A stretch of 64,000 bases of DNA, from the NCBI GenBank assembly GCA_007644065.1, contig VJWN01000031.1:124001-188000 (forward strand), written 5' to 3'. Every line of letters begins with the position of its first letter. Position 1 is the first letter of the stretch. Positions 62,736-64,000 of the stretch are shown in pieces. This stretch comes from Margaritispora aquatica (Eukaryota > Ascomycota > Leotiomycetes > Helotiales > Discinellaceae). The notes beneath the pieces were generated by a model, which made no database searches, was not told the DNA's origin, and was given only the letters and a program-made list of their open reading frames with translations. The position numbers and the translations under genes are program-made.

Positions 62736-63540
62736 TAACTTGCTATGAAATTCCAAATCTGCATCATATAATCGTTCCGCCTACTTTTCTCTGTATCTCA
62801 AAGTCAACGACATGACAAGAATTATGTCTTGTGCTCTTACATCTCTCAAGTCTTTGTCAGCCAATCTACTATAGAACTCTCTTGTATACGAAATCTATCG
62901 TATGCATTCGTACTCTCATACAACCTCAACGAAGGCGAATTCTCTTTCTCTCCTATCTGAAGCATATTGACAGCTAACATGCCACCAAGCCTGTTTCAGC
63001 ACTTGGATCACCCTACGGCACTTCCAATCACCAACTCACCTCCCCGATCTATCCATGCTGACCAAACTCCAGGGCGTGAGATGCGGGGTACCTAGTTCCT
63101 CTGCGCTGCACGAATCGGTCAGATCAGACCGGAAAAGCAACACAGCACTTGGCGTTATCTTGGCTGGCAGGAATCTGACACTCCTCGAACCACTTTTCCG
63201 GCGTCCCCATGGGGGAGCTCCAGCTTCCCCGCACTGTGGACAGGATAGGTAAGCTCGTGCATACATGGGGAGAGCTTCAATCTCGGATCCTTTTCCATCA
63301 CCTCCTCGACGCTTGTGTACGTGCTGGTGGTTGGGGATGCAGCCACAGTGCCATGCAATGCAATCAGGAGTGAGTTGATGCGTAGATACATATATTGCTT
63401 GCACGACGTTGAGGAGATAGCTCTTTATCCTTATGAGCCTTTGATCTCTTAGAGATTTACTGAAGTTCATCTCGATACGGCGAATTTCGAATCTGCTTGA
63501 CTTTTCAATTGGGACAGCAGTCTCACCGAACCACTTCAAC
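62736..63540. promoter_or_regulatory. Promoter region of the transporter gene
   Basis: 805 bp. It contains CCGGAAAAG at 63129-63137 and its inverted copy CTTTTCCGG at 63193-63201, 55 bp apart, about 340-410 bp upstream of the transporter ATG. A 168-aa antisense frame over this region is not supported. Confidence 0.5.
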
Positions 63541-64000
63541 ATGGCGCAACATTCTGAAGTTGACGAGGAGAAGGGCGTTCAGGTCGTCGAGCACATTGAT
63601 CGAAAACCTTCGTTTGTTGATCCTGAGAAACCGATCTTGGTTGAGCTCGATAAATTCGGTGCTCATGCTAAGGTTGATCCCAAAGAGATTGCTTTGGTGA
63701 AGAAGTTGGATTTGTTTATCATGGTGTGTATTCTAAGTCCACATCTCAAGTGTGTTTGGAAGCTAATTGAGTCATAGCCAACCCTCTGGATTATGTATTT
63801 CCTCAACTTCCTTGATAGAAATGCCATGGTCAATGCGAAACTCAATGGTTTGACAAAAGACTTGCATCTAAAGGGTACAGAGTACAATACTCTCGTTTCG
63901 ATTCTGTTTGTTGGATACCTATTGGGTCAAGTTCCATCAAACATGGTTTTGAACAGAGTCAGACCTGCTTGGTTCATGGGAGGTAAGTTCTCAATTCAAT
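63541..64000 (+). CDS. MFS anion:cation symporter (Dal5-like), 5' part
   Basis: Exons 63541-63723 and 63778-63982 are seen; the next donor (GTAAGT at 63983) is 18 bp before the window end, so the gene runs off the right edge. The visible 129 residues are a hydrophilic N-terminus (MAQHSEVDEEKG...) followed by two membrane segments with the pattern MYFLNFLDRNAMVNAKLNGL, then YNTLVSILFVGYLLGQVPSN and NRVRPAWFMGG. That is typical of the allantoate-permease/ACS family, which also includes bacterial galactonate carriers. It should be a plasma-membrane importer of an organic or sugar acid. The link to the cluster is by position and shared promoter motif. Confidence 0.8.

Noticed and set aside
63036..63542. 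168-codon minus-strand frame in the transporter promoter
   Set aside because: No recognisable features, and it covers a region with regulatory-like motifs directly before a well-supported gene.

Overview
The window is a stretch of a filamentous ascomycete nuclear genome. The evidence is short introns (about 45-190 bp) with GTAAGT-like donors and CTAAC/CTRAY branch points, Zn(II)2Cys6 regulators with fungal middle-homology regions, an NRPS-like adenylating reductase, a Pth11-like rhodopsin-domain protein and Mug190-type C2 proteins. Gene style is compatible with Leotiomycetes/Helotiales, but that placement is inference. One ambiguous base (N at 51127) shows this is draft assembly sequence. Most gene models below were assembled by hand across introns, and reading-frame phase was checked at every junction.

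Layout. 0-17 kb: a coiled-coil protein (-), an unknown 288-aa protein, a large C2H2 + Zn2Cys6 transcription factor, a possible decayed fumarylacetoacetase fragment, a rhodopsin-domain membrane protein, a secreted GH5 exo-beta-1,3-glucanase and a SAP-domain Tho1-like protein. 17-20 kb is empty of recognisable genes. 20-36 kb: a 1571-aa protein with a long disordered N-terminus and a C-terminal methyltransferase-like region, then two divergently transcribed Mug190-type SMP/C2 paralogues sharing a 0.5 kb promoter. 36-49 kb: an unknown His/Asn-rich protein (-), a Zn2Cys6 regulator (-), a MYND zinc-finger protein and an NRPS-like A-T-R reductase (-) with a striking ~105-bp palindrome upstream. 49-52 kb: an ankyrin-repeat protein whose frame breaks at the N.

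53-64 kb is the most coherent region. It holds, side by side, a DapA/2-keto-3-deoxy-sugar-acid aldolase (-), an aldo-keto reductase, a DgoD-type galactonate dehydratase with all expected metal ligands, a Zn2Cys6 regulator, a full dihydroxyacetone kinase and the start of an MFS anion:cation symporter (Dal5-like). Together they could import an aldonic acid such as D-galactonate, dehydrate it, cleave the keto-deoxy acid to pyruvate plus glyceraldehyde, and reduce or phosphorylate the triose: a self-contained non-phosphorylative sugar-acid catabolic cluster with its own regulator. A CGGAAAAG element recurs in several promoters of this cluster. The cluster probably continues past the right edge.
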